Of a stretch of 64,000 nt of DNA, positions 27,901-33,894 are shown piece after piece. Where the stretch lies: NCBI GenBank assembly GCA_945893045.1, contig CAMDEA010000003.1, forward strand, positions 1 through 64,000, given 5' to 3'. Position 1 is the stretch's first letter. The number at the start of each line of letters is the position of its first letter. The position numbers were made by a program, and so were the translations under genes. The stretch comes from Planctomyces sp. SH-PL62. GTDB taxonomy: Bacteria; Planctomycetota; Planctomycetia; Planctomycetales; Planctomycetaceae. A model generated the notes under the pieces. It worked only from the letters and a program-made list of their open reading frames with translations, did no database searches and was not told the origin of the DNA.

Positions 27901-29747
27901 TGCGGGACGCGCTGGCAGAAGAATCGAAGTCAGGCGGACTGCGTGAAGAGTTGTGGAGCGTGTTGCGTGGCCAGCAGCCCTCCGGCGAACGGTTCCGTGC
28001 GGCGTGGGGGTTAGCGACGTTTGATACTGCGGATGGCAAGCCGGACGAAGCGGGGTGGCAAGCGGTCGCTCCATTCTTGGCCAGCGAACTGTTGGCGGCG
28101 TGCGGGAAGAATCCCAGTCATTACGAGCCGTTGCTCAACGCGCTGCGTCCGGTGGGCGGGGTGCTGCGCGAACCTTTGGCGAATGTGTTTCGCGACCCGG
28201 CGAAACCGGATGGCGAGCGACGGATGGCCGTCAATTTTCTGGCTGAGTTCGTGGCGACGCGGCCCGATCAGCTTGTGGACCTGTTGGTCGATGCCGAGCC
28301 GGCTTACTTCGCAGTGCTGTTCGACAAGCTGTCATCGCAGCGCGACGCCGCTGTGGAAAAGTTGTCGAAGGTGTTGGAGCGAACGCCGCCGAATGACGCG
28401 GAGAACTCGGACCCACGTCGAGAAGTGTTGGCGATTCGTCAGGCGCGGGCGGCGGCGGCCTTATTGCGATTGGATCATTCCAAAACGGTTTGGCCATTGT
28501 TGCAACGCTTGAAAGATTGGGACGACCCGCGCCGCCGCAGTGAGTTGATTCACGCGGTCAAACCATTGGGGGTCGATCCGCGATTGCTCGCGCGTAGGTT
28601 GGGACTCCGTCCCGACCAGTCTTCCATTCAGGTCGGGACGGAGTCCCAACCTACGGAAACCGACCCATCCGCACGGCGCGCGTTGCTGCTGGCCTTAGGC
28701 GAATGGTCCGTGGCCGGTGCGGAGCCGGTTGATCCAGTCACTCGCGACGAGAAGCATTCCGCCGATGCCCCCTTCACGGCAGAGGAGATCGAGGCGATGT
28801 GGCCCAAACTTTTGGAGACGTATCGGTCTGATCCAGACGCGGGCATTCACGGCGCGTCCGCATGGTTGTTGCGGCAATGGGGCCAGAAGGAAAAGTTGTT
28901 GGAGATTGATCGCGAGTTGGCAGCCAAGCCAGCAGACAATGAGAACGGGTCGCGTGAATGGTTCATCAACGGTCAAGGCCAAACGCTGGTGACGTTCCGT
29001 GGCCCGGTCGAATTCTTGATTGGTTCTCCGGCGTCGGAAGTGGATCGCATTGCCGGAAATGAGGACCAAGTCCGCAAGCGGATCGGCCGGTCGTTTCAGA
29101 TGTCGGCTTACGAAGTCACCGTCGAGCAATGGCAACGCCATCGGAAGGACTTGAACTACGCTGCCGATCGTTCGCGTGAATCGGATGCACCGTGGAATGC
29201 GCCGCAGTGGTACGACGCGGCCCGCTACTGCAATTGGCTCAGCGAACAGGAAGGGATTCCCAAGGAGCAATGGTGCTACGACCCCGATCAAAAGTTTCAG
29301 TCCGGGATGACATTACCGAAGGACTATTTGTCGCGCACGGGCTACCGCTTGCCGAGCGAAGCGGAGTGGGAACTTGCCTGCCGAGCCGGAGCGGTCACGA
29401 GTCGGTACTACGGTGAGACAGCGACACTTCTGGGACGATATGCGTGGTACTCGAAGAACTCGCAAGACCGTTGGATGTTGCCGATCGGCAGCTTGAAGCC
29501 GAATGATCGCGGACTGTTCGACATGCAAGGCAACGCGTTCGAGTGGTGCCAGGAGGCGTATGGAGATTATGCGGAGGGTGACGACGTCGAAGACACTCAA
29601 CCGTTGTCGAATGAGCAATATCGTGTTTTGCGTGGCGCGTCGTTCAGCGTTCAACCGTCGGGCGTTCGCTCCTGCCTCCGCCTCAACTTCGCACCCTCGT
29701 TCCGGAACTTCCTCTTCGGTTTCCGCGTGGCGAGGACTAACAACTGA
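24924..29747 (+). CDS. DGR target: Ser/Thr kinase - STAND-type NTPase - membrane - FGE/C-type-lectin protein
   Basis: A 1607-residue multidomain protein. Kinase domain about 66-350: GQGGFG loop, VAIK Lys, HRDIKPAN near 186, DFG near 206, GTPAYMSPEQ near 225. An nSTAND-like NTPase follows, with Walker A GPSGCGKSS near 445 and Walker B ALIVLDQFEQ near 520. One TM segment is near 880-905 and a helical, HEAT-like region spans about 910-1340. The C-terminal FGE-sulfatase (C-type-lectin fold) domain (about 1350-1607) has GYRLPSEAEWE and GLFDMQGNAFEW. The last 40 residues are the DGR variable repeat. The RGGSW-plus-Cys catalytic region of true FGE is replaced, so the fold probably binds ligand rather than oxidising Cys. 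Likely role: a ligand sensor signalling through kinase and NTPase (inference). Two GTAG palindromes and one other inverted repeat are translated within it. The ATG at 24924 is preferred over an upstream TTG. Confidence 0.9.
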   Translation: MSASEQPKLEPTQSESPDDPNVAANLNAPALAADETPAVAVAWLSPDKRVAKQDSANAGAAVQSIGPYRVERRLGQGGFGAVYLAMDEELHRRVAIKVPKRLAAAQVAEYREEAQKLAWLEHPGVVPIYTIGHTDEFPVFLVTKFIEGGTLAEWAQRERPDYLTVARVIAEVAEALHATHNKGIFHRDIKPANILMDAQGKPFLADFGLALKEGHGQDAAPEILGTPAYMSPEQAAGEGHRVDGQTDIFSLGVVLYELLAGMRPFRASEKLAPREQQSQLLENVKTLDPRPPRQINDQVPKELERICLKALAKRKPERYTIARDMADDLRHFVANPAAHEAASARIQVPPAREFATPPLTPTPGTATALGVGLPTPPQMISDREPLKIVPKGLRSFDAGDASFFLDLLPGPRDRDGLPESIRYWKTRIESRDAEVTFAAGVLYGPSGCGKSSLVKAGLIPHLANDIVPIYLEATGDDTEQRLSRAIRRACPAFGDDLSLTLLLKNLRRGVGLPSGKKALIVLDQFEQWLHAKRGQTNQELPAALRQCDGERVQCLILVRDDFWLAISHFLEELEIPLDQARNYAMADLFDPPHARKVLDAFGVAFGQVGWDSVPTNPPAGHRIAGQAGRDGVPTYNAFLDQSIAALTEEGKIISVRLALFAEMVKSKPWTPQTLQAIGGVEGVGVTFLEETFSASNAPMAYRAHQVAVRGVLKALLPEVGTDIKGHRISRDALLQASGYAQHPRDFESLLRILDRDLRLITPVDEDPGERGGISPPVDSSLDSNRGADAAPLAKTRAQYQLAHDYLVPSIRNWLTKKQRETRKGRAELRLEERAAIWNSKPLNRNLPAWWEHLNIRWFVPQISWTAKQRAMMRRSARVHGMRAMFGAMVLAVMVTSGLWLNARMTEQRQADRAEGLVNALAAAKIGDVSKLIEQLEPYRAWADPLLYARQRGSAEDSSERLNVSLALLPVDRDQVAFLKQRLLTCDPQSFPILRDALAEESKSGGLREELWSVLRGQQPSGERFRAAWGLATFDTADGKPDEAGWQAVAPFLASELLAACGKNPSHYEPLLNALRPVGGVLREPLANVFRDPAKPDGERRMAVNFLAEFVATRPDQLVDLLVDAEPAYFAVLFDKLSSQRDAAVEKLSKVLERTPPNDAENSDPRREVLAIRQARAAAALLRLDHSKTVWPLLQRLKDWDDPRRRSELIHAVKPLGVDPRLLARRLGLRPDQSSIQVGTESQPTETDPSARRALLLALGEWSVAGAEPVDPVTRDEKHSADAPFTAEEIEAMWPKLLETYRSDPDAGIHGASAWLLRQWGQKEKLLEIDRELAAKPADNENGSREWFINGQGQTLVTFRGPVEFLIGSPASEVDRIAGNEDQVRKRIGRSFQMSAYEVTVEQWQRHRKDLNYAADRSRESDAPWNAPQWYDAARYCNWLSEQEGIPKEQWCYDPDQKFQSGMTLPKDYLSRTGYRLPSEAEWELACRAGAVTSRYYGETATLLGRYAWYSKNSQDRWMLPIGSLKPNDRGLFDMQGNAFEWCQEAYGDYAEGDDVEDTQPLSNEQYRVLRGASFSVQPSGVRSCLRLNFAPSFRNFLFGFRVARTNN
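26745..26828. repeat. GTAG palindrome translated within the DGR target gene (1)
   Basis: 84 nt (28 codons), from GTAGGTTGGGACTCCGTCCC to CGGAGTCCCAACCTAC. It lies in the region after the NTPase core and reads through as VGWDSVPT...GRDGVPTYN. A length divisible by three keeps the frame. Confidence 0.9.
27226..27301. repeat. Inverted repeat translated within the DGR target gene (2)
   Basis: Arms GCGAGCGGGGCGGCATCAGC and its imperfect complement (27275-27301) flank a ~22-nt loop. It is translated in frame as RGGISPP...RGADAAP. Non-GTAG head. Confidence 0.75.
28594..28654. repeat. GTAG palindrome translated within the DGR target gene (3)
   Basis: 61 nt, same stem family as 26745-26828 (GTTGGGACTCCGTCCC). 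It lies in the helical region and is read in another frame, as RRLGLRPDQ...VGTESQPT. Confidence 0.88.
29619..29738 (+). other. DGR variable repeat (VR)
   Basis: 120 bp, codons 1566-1605 of the target gene, ending two codons before the stop. It aligns without gaps to the TR at 30020-30139. Differences fall on codons 1, 10, 11, 15, 19, 20, 22, 24, 27, 28, 31 and 32; all are at TR adenines except one C-to-G in codon 19 (TCC to TGC). The last 24 nt (TTCGGTTTCCGCGTGGCGAG and on to ACT) are identical to TR and would serve as the initiation-of-mutagenic-homology end. Confidence 0.95.
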
Positions 29748-29869
29748 GCCGCTTTGCAGCATTACCACTAAAAACCGTGGATGAAGAGAGCGGTTGGAAG
29801 ATGCGCGAGATGTGGCTGGAGAAAGAAACAGCCCGCCGCAGGCGCGCGATTTTTTTTGGCGAGCGGGCC

Positions 29870-29969
29870 GGGGTCGGGTGTTCGGTTTTTCGGAATTGGC
29901 GGGAGGTGAGCATCATTTGCAATCCTCGCCTCCTTCCCGCCAATTCCGAAAAACCGAACACCCGACCCC
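29870..29969. repeat. 35-bp perfect inverted repeat between VR and TR
   Basis: Arms 29870-29904 and 29935-29969 are perfect complements, beginning GGGGTCGGGTGTTCGGTTTT, with partial pairing continuing inward around a ~14-nt loop. This would be a very stable hairpin or cruciform about 130 bp past the VR stop. DGR retrohoming in some systems needs a hairpin just 3' of VR, but those are shorter and closer, so the role is open. Confidence 0.85.
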
Positions 29970-30019
29970 TGACTGTAGACACGGCATCGCTACAGTCCGC
30001 CCCCAAGGGCAGTGGTCGC

Positions 30020-30139
30020 AAACGTGTTTTGCGTGGCGCGTCGTTCAACAATCAACCGTCGAACGTTCGCTCCTCCAACCGCAACAACAACGCACCCACG
30101 AACCGGAACAACAACTTCGGTTTCCGCGTGGCGAGGACT
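30020..30139 (+). other. DGR template repeat (TR)
   Basis: 120 bp rich in AAC codons: 10 of 40 triplets are AAC and one is AAT, the signature of an adenine-mutagenised template. 20 of the 31 adenines differ in VR. Read in the VR frame it would encode mainly Asn at the variable positions. It lies 281 bp downstream of VR on the same strand, but opposite to the RT gene. The transcript that would serve as template must therefore run from a promoter upstream of ~30000 in the plus direction. Confidence 0.95.
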
Positions 30140-30244
30140 CTGTGGCCGTCTTCACGGACGGTCGTGCCAGAATCCGATCGTTCTCGAACTTTCGGAGCGT
30201 GCCAAGTCCATAGTCCAGGCCACACCCGGCGTCGGCGAAGCAAC

Positions 30245-30296
30245 GTAGACGAGTCACTCCGTGACTCGAATTCCGGTCGCGGAGTGACCGGTCTAC
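30245..30296. repeat. GTAG-headed palindrome beside the TR
   Basis: It starts GTAGACGAGTCACTCCGTGA and ends GGAGTGACCGGTCTAC. The two arms are of slightly different versions of the same family. It lies 106 bp after TR and 23 bp before the avd stop codon. Confidence 0.85.
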
Positions 30297-30318
30297 GAGG
30301 GGCGTCGGCCAAAGCCAC

Positions 30319-30735
30319 TCAGGGCTTGGCGGGTCTGGTAGGTCCACCCGGACTCGAACGCTCCGCCAAGCCCGCTGGCTTTGCAGACGCTGTCTTTTCC
30401 GTCGCCTTCAACCAACCGCCAATCATCCGCCCAATCTCGTCCAAGCTCTGGCAGGCAAATCCAAAACTATTCGTCTTCCAGCATTGCAGGTCATGAGCCA
30501 GTCGCAATTGGAACCGTAACACCTCCAGCTTCAGATTCGCCGCCTGCAACAAGCCTTGCCGATCGCTGCGATACTTCGCCTGCAATAACAACTCCAACAC
30601 GTCGTACAACTGTTGCTCGATCCGCGTCCCCAGCGTGTAACGATGGTTTCTCGGAAATCGCCCCGCGTGCTGGGCGCACCACAACACGAAGTCATAAGTC
30701 TTGTTGATGACGATCAATTCGTCGGTCGCTTTCAT
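30319..30735 (-). CDS. avd: DGR accessory protein Avd (four-helix bundle)
   Basis: A 138-residue basic, all-helical protein of the four-helix-bundle family that includes Avd and the 23S rRNA intervening-sequence proteins. Pattern: IVINKTYDFVLW helix 1, PRNHRYTLGTRIE turn, YDVLELLLQAKY helix 2, LEVLRFQLRLAHDL helix 3 and a last helix with LDEIGRMIGGWLKA. Avd forms a pentamer that binds the DGR reverse transcriptase and TR RNA and is needed for mutagenic retrohoming. The start at 30735 is set by AAAGGA 7 nt upstream; the longer frame to 30831 merely reads a GTAG palindrome. The gene lies downstream of the RT gene on the same strand, 97 bp apart, so the pair is probably co-transcribed. Confidence 0.88.
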   Translation of the reverse strand: MKATDELIVINKTYDFVLWCAQHAGRFPRNHRYTLGTRIEQQLYDVLELLLQAKYRSDRQGLLQAANLKLEVLRFQLRLAHDLQCWKTNSFGFACQSLDEIGRMIGGWLKATEKTASAKPAGLAERSSPGGPTRPAKP

Positions 30736-30753
30736 GTCAGTTCCTTTCGAGAG

Positions 30754-30836
30754 GTAGGTTGGGACTCTGTCCCGACATCGGCCGGTCGGGATGGAATCCC
30801 AACTTACGGACGGGTCGGGACGGAGTCCCAACCTAC
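30754..30836. repeat. Three-armed GTAG palindrome between RT and avd
   Basis: Three related hairpin units of the GTTGGGACTCCGTCCC family in a row (30754-30779, ~30784-30807, 30814-30836), ending CCTAC. On the minus strand its GTAG provides the RT stop codon TAG (30835-30833). Confidence 0.85.
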
Positions 30837-31999
30837 GGCTGTTTTGAAAACGTGATCTCGCGCAGCAGTCGCCGAATCAATCGCTTGGAATTGGCCTGCC
30901 GCGCGTGCCCCAGCCAACTCATGATCCTCTGCCGAATCTTGGGAAGCGTGATCCGCCCCTCGCGAAACGCACACTGCATTCGCCGCACTCGCTTCCAAAA
31001 CCGCCGCAGATTGCTCTTGGCCAACAGACGATGCGTCGGAAATACGCGGTAGCCCAGAAACGGAATCCCACATCGCACGGGAAAGATCACGTTCTTTTTT
31101 TGGTGCGGCTTCAATCGCAGCGCCGCTAAAAACTCGGCAATCCGCCGCCGGCAATCACTCAGTTCCGCTTTGGACCGCGCGAAGACCAGAAAGTCATCGA
31201 CGTAACGGATGTAGCCACCGGGGCGCAATTGCTCGGTTACGAAATGGTCCAGAGGGTCCAAGTACACGTTGGCGAAGAACTGACTGGTCTGATTCCCCAA
31301 CGGCACTCCGCGCCGCCGCTCGCTGGGACTCAGCAAATCGTCGCCGGGAAACCAATCGAGCACCGGCTCCTGCGGATTGCTGTGGTCGATGATCAAATCG
31401 CACAGCCACAGCACATCCGGGTCTTTGATCTTTCTCCGAATCAGCCGCTTGAGAATCTGATGGTCGATCGACGGAAAGAATTTGCGAATGTCCGCCTTGA
31501 GCACAAACGGAAACTTCTGGGCAAACTCTTGGCAACGCCGCACCGCCGCGTGCGTCCCTTTGCCGACTCGACAGGCGTAAGAGTCGAAGACAAACGCCCG
31601 CTCGAAGATCGGTTCCAGCACACTCGTCAGCGCGTGATGCACGACGCGGTCTCGAAACGGAGCCGCACTAATCAACCGCCGCTTCGGCTCATGCACGAAA
31701 AACGTTCGATAGCCTCCCGGCCGATAACGCCGGTCTCGCAATTCCTCGTACAGCCGCAACAGTTCCAACTCACGAAAAAACGCGAACCGCCCAGTGCTCC
31801 GCCGCGAACGCTTCCGTCGTTCCGCCTTCCGCGCGGCACGGCACAATGCGGCGAACGAATAAACTTCCGACCAAAGCTCACGGCTGCGACGCATGGAAGA
31901 CTCGATGGTGACGTTGCCAAGTTTCGACCGGTCGCGGAGTGGTTTCATCATCAGCAACTGGCACCGCTCCCTGAACGTCGCGTCTCGTGTCTCGATCAT
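30833..31999 (-). CDS. DGR-type reverse transcriptase
   Basis: A 388-residue reverse transcriptase. Motifs in order: RDRVVHHAL, VLKADIRKFFPSIDH with the first catalytic Asp, GVPLGNQTSQFFANVYLD (the LGNxxSQ block typical of DGR RTs in place of the QGxxxS of other retroelements), YIRYVDDFLVF catalytic loop, KKNV and GIPFLGYRVFP in the thumb region. The basic C-terminus has no maturase, endonuclease or protease domain, as expected of DGR RTs. It copies TR RNA into cDNA with errors at adenines. The start is uncertain: the ATG at 31999 lacks a clear ribosome site and Met17/18 (~31951) is an alternative. The stop is donated by a GTAG palindrome. Confidence 0.93.
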   Translation of the reverse strand: MIETRDATFRERCQLLMMKPLRDRSKLGNVTIESSMRRSRELWSEVYSFAALCRAARKAERRKRSRRSTGRFAFFRELELLRLYEELRDRRYRPGGYRTFFVHEPKRRLISAAPFRDRVVHHALTSVLEPIFERAFVFDSYACRVGKGTHAAVRRCQEFAQKFPFVLKADIRKFFPSIDHQILKRLIRRKIKDPDVLWLCDLIIDHSNPQEPVLDWFPGDDLLSPSERRRGVPLGNQTSQFFANVYLDPLDHFVTEQLRPGGYIRYVDDFLVFARSKAELSDCRRRIAEFLAALRLKPHQKKNVIFPVRCGIPFLGYRVFPTHRLLAKSNLRRFWKRVRRMQCAFREGRITLPKIRQRIMSWLGHARQANSKRLIRRLLREITFSKQP

Positions 32000-32376
32000 C
32001 GCGCAGCTTGACAGTGTGAGTGGTCAAAACTAATGTCACCGCCCCGCTCAGCAGGAAGGGGCGTTCTGGCCGTCGAAAGTCGTCTCGCAAATGACTTTGG
32101 GCGACTCGACACAGTTCTGGATGGTTGGCAGCACCGCGTGGTTTCGCGTGAGGGCGTCCGATGAGATAGACGTGTCGGTTCCAAGGATGATCGCCGAGTT
32201 TGCTCGGTATTGTCCGTCGATGGCTGGCCTTCGTGGCTGAGTCCGTTGCCGCCTGCGGCAGCGGTGAGAGAAGTGGGTCTCGTGCCCGCTTTTTTTGTTT
32301 CGGGACAGTTCTTTTTGGAGCTGATTGATATCCGTAGTTGAGGCTGCTCTCACCCAGCCTTGACGAAAGGAAGATA
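32000..32376. other. Leader region of nusA / upstream region of RT
   Basis: A divergent intergenic region with no recognised gene. It carries CCGCCCCGCTCAGCAGG (32039-32055), matching 16 of 17 bases in the DGR target leader. There is a short palindrome TGCCGC/GCGGCA (~32247-32260), a terminator-like hairpin (32273-32300), and a strong Shine-Dalgarno for nusA (AAAGGAAG, 32366-32373). Confidence 0.55.
32273..32300 (+). terminator. Possible intrinsic terminator or attenuator before nusA
   Basis: GTGGG (32273-32277) pairs with CCCGC (32285-32289) around a 7-nt loop and is followed by a run of about seven T. It sits ~77 nt before nusA, so it could end a leader transcript. Stem is short, hence low confidence. 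Confidence 0.4.
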
Positions 32377-33795
32377 ATGAACGGTGCCGACGTCCTACGA
32401 TTCGTCGATGCTCTGCATCGCGACCGGAATATCGACAAGTCCATCGTCATCGAGGCGCTGGAACAGGCGGTGTTGTCGGCAGCGAAAAAGCATTACGGCG
32501 AAGACTTCGAAGTCACGGTGGCCATCGACCAAGCTACCGGCAAACCGACTGTGCTCTGTGACGGGAAGGACATTGAACCCGACATGCTCGGCGAGATTCT
32601 GGGACGCATCTCGTCGCAGACCGCCAAGCAAGTGCTGATGCAACGTATCCGCGAAGCTGAGCGTGACTCGATCTTCGACGAATACGAAGACCTCAAGGGG
32701 CAACTCGTCACCGGTACGATCACCCGGTTTGAAGGGGGGTCGGCCCTCGTCACGCTCAGCAAGATTGACGGCTTCCTACCCAAGAGCGAGCAGATCCCCG
32801 GCGAGTCGCATCGCATCGGCGAACGAATTCGGGCCGTGGTCATCGAAGTTCGCAAAGCCGGCAGCCGCGTGAAGATCATCCTGTCTCGCACGCATCCGGA
32901 CCTCGTGCTGGAGTTGTTCAAGACGGAAATTCCCGAAGTCGCCGAGGGGATTATCGAAGTCCGCTCGTTGGCACGCGAAGCGGGATATCGTTCGAAGGTC
33001 GCTGTCTCCTGCTCTGACACGAAGATCGACTGCGTCGGGGCGTGCGTGGGCGTGCGTGGGGCGCGGATCAAGAACATTGTCGATGAGTTGGCGGGCGAGC
33101 GGATCGACATCGTGCGCTGGAATGACTCGCTGCAAGTGCTCGTGCCGAATGCTATGCAGCCGTCTGAGGTCGAGGACGTGATCCTCTGCCCGATGCTCGG
33201 CCGCGTGATTGTGCTGGTGCGGGAAGATCAGCTCTCGCTGGCGATCGGCAAGCGCGGACAGAATGTTCGACTGGCGTCGAAACTGGTCGGCTGGGACATC
33301 GAGGTGATGACTCGCGATGAGCTGAACGAGCAATTGGAAAAATCGGTCGCGGCGTTTTCACAAGTTCCACACATCACCGAAGAGCTGGCTGAGAGCCTCG
33401 TATCGCAAGGCTTCTTCAGCTTCTACGACTTGTCGGTGATTGAGCCGGATCAACTGCAAGAAATGAGCGGTTGCACGGCCGAGCAAATTGAAGAGGTCGT
33501 CGCGTATGCCGACATTGAAAGCGACAAGCAAGAAATCGAAGACAACCGCCGCAAGGCGGAATTGAAGCTGCAACGAGAGATCGACGCACGTGCGGCGTCT
33601 GCGCCCGCGAAAGCAGAAGCACCTCCCATCGAAGAAGTGCCCCTGAATGAGGACGCACCGCCGGCCGAAGCCTCTGCGGTGCCTGAGGAGGTTGTGGCGG
33701 AGTCGTCCGTTGCAGCCGAGTCTGCGTCGCCGGTCGCGGAAGCCGAACAACTCACAAGTGCCGAATCCGAACATCCCGCTCAGGTCGTTGAATAA
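32377..33795 (+). CDS. nusA: Transcription termination/antitermination factor NusA
   Basis: A 472-residue NusA, which binds RNA polymerase and controls pausing, termination and antitermination. Domains: N-terminal polymerase-binding domain (1-~125), S1 domain (~130-200, [12 protein letters not shown]), KH1 ([17 protein letters not shown]) and KH2 ([16 protein letters not shown]), then a helical segment ending in an Ala/Glu-rich tail. The ATG at 32377 is fixed by AAAGGAAG. First gene of nusA-infB-rbfA; rimP, which often precedes nusA, is absent. Confidence 0.96.
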   Translation: MNGADVLRFVDALHRDRNIDKSIVIEALEQAVLSAAKKHYGEDFEVTVAIDQATGKPTVLCDGKDIEPDMLGEILGRISSQTAKQVLMQRIREAERDSIFDEYEDLKGQLVTGTITRFEGGSALVTLSKIDGFLPKSEQIPGESHRIGERIRAVVIEVRKAGSRVKIILSRTHPDLVLELFKTEIPEVAEGIIEVRSLAREAGYRSKVAVSCSDTKIDCVGACVGVRGARIKNIVDELAGERIDIVRWNDSLQVLVPNAMQPSEVEDVILCPMLGRVIVLVREDQLSLAIGKRGQNVRLASKLVGWDIEVMTRDELNEQLEKSVAAFSQVPHITEELAESLVSQGFFSFYDLSVIEPDQLQEMSGCTAEQIEEVVAYADIESDKQEIEDNRRKAELKLQREIDARAASAPAKAEAPPIEEVPLNEDAPPAEASAVPEEVVAESSVAAESASPVAEAEQLTSAESEHPAQVVE

Positions 33796-33894
33796 TGACG
33801 CGACCTGAGCACAACCTGTGTGATCGCCGCCCCTCACGAGAGACGTCTCGTGGTTGGCTCCGCATCATTCGTCTTTCCTTTACAGAGGGTGCCT

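Larger units (their letters stand above)
29748..30318. other. Intergenic DGR core between target gene and avd
   Basis: Holds, in order, a 122-nt spacer with a T8 run after a GC-rich stretch (~29850-29857), a 35-bp perfect inverted repeat (29870-29969), a small hairpin CTGTAG...CTACAG (~29973-29994), the TR and a GTAG palindrome (30245-30296). No protein gene is supported. Frames crossing the TR are open only because TR copies a coding sequence. Confidence 0.75.

Noticed and set aside
29777-30496. 239-residue plus-strand frame through the TR
   Set aside because: Open because TR mirrors a coding sequence and because inverted repeats lack stops; no other protein-like features.
30754-30836. CRISPR array
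   Set aside because: Three related units without regular spacers; they alternate in orientation, so they form palindromes, not direct repeats.
30833-31999. Group II intron or retron reverse transcriptase
   Set aside because: No maturase/X domain and no intron domain V nearby; LGNxxSQ, Avd and TR/VR identify a DGR.
31229-32011. 260-residue plus-strand frame
   Set aside because: Antisense to the DGR reverse transcriptase.
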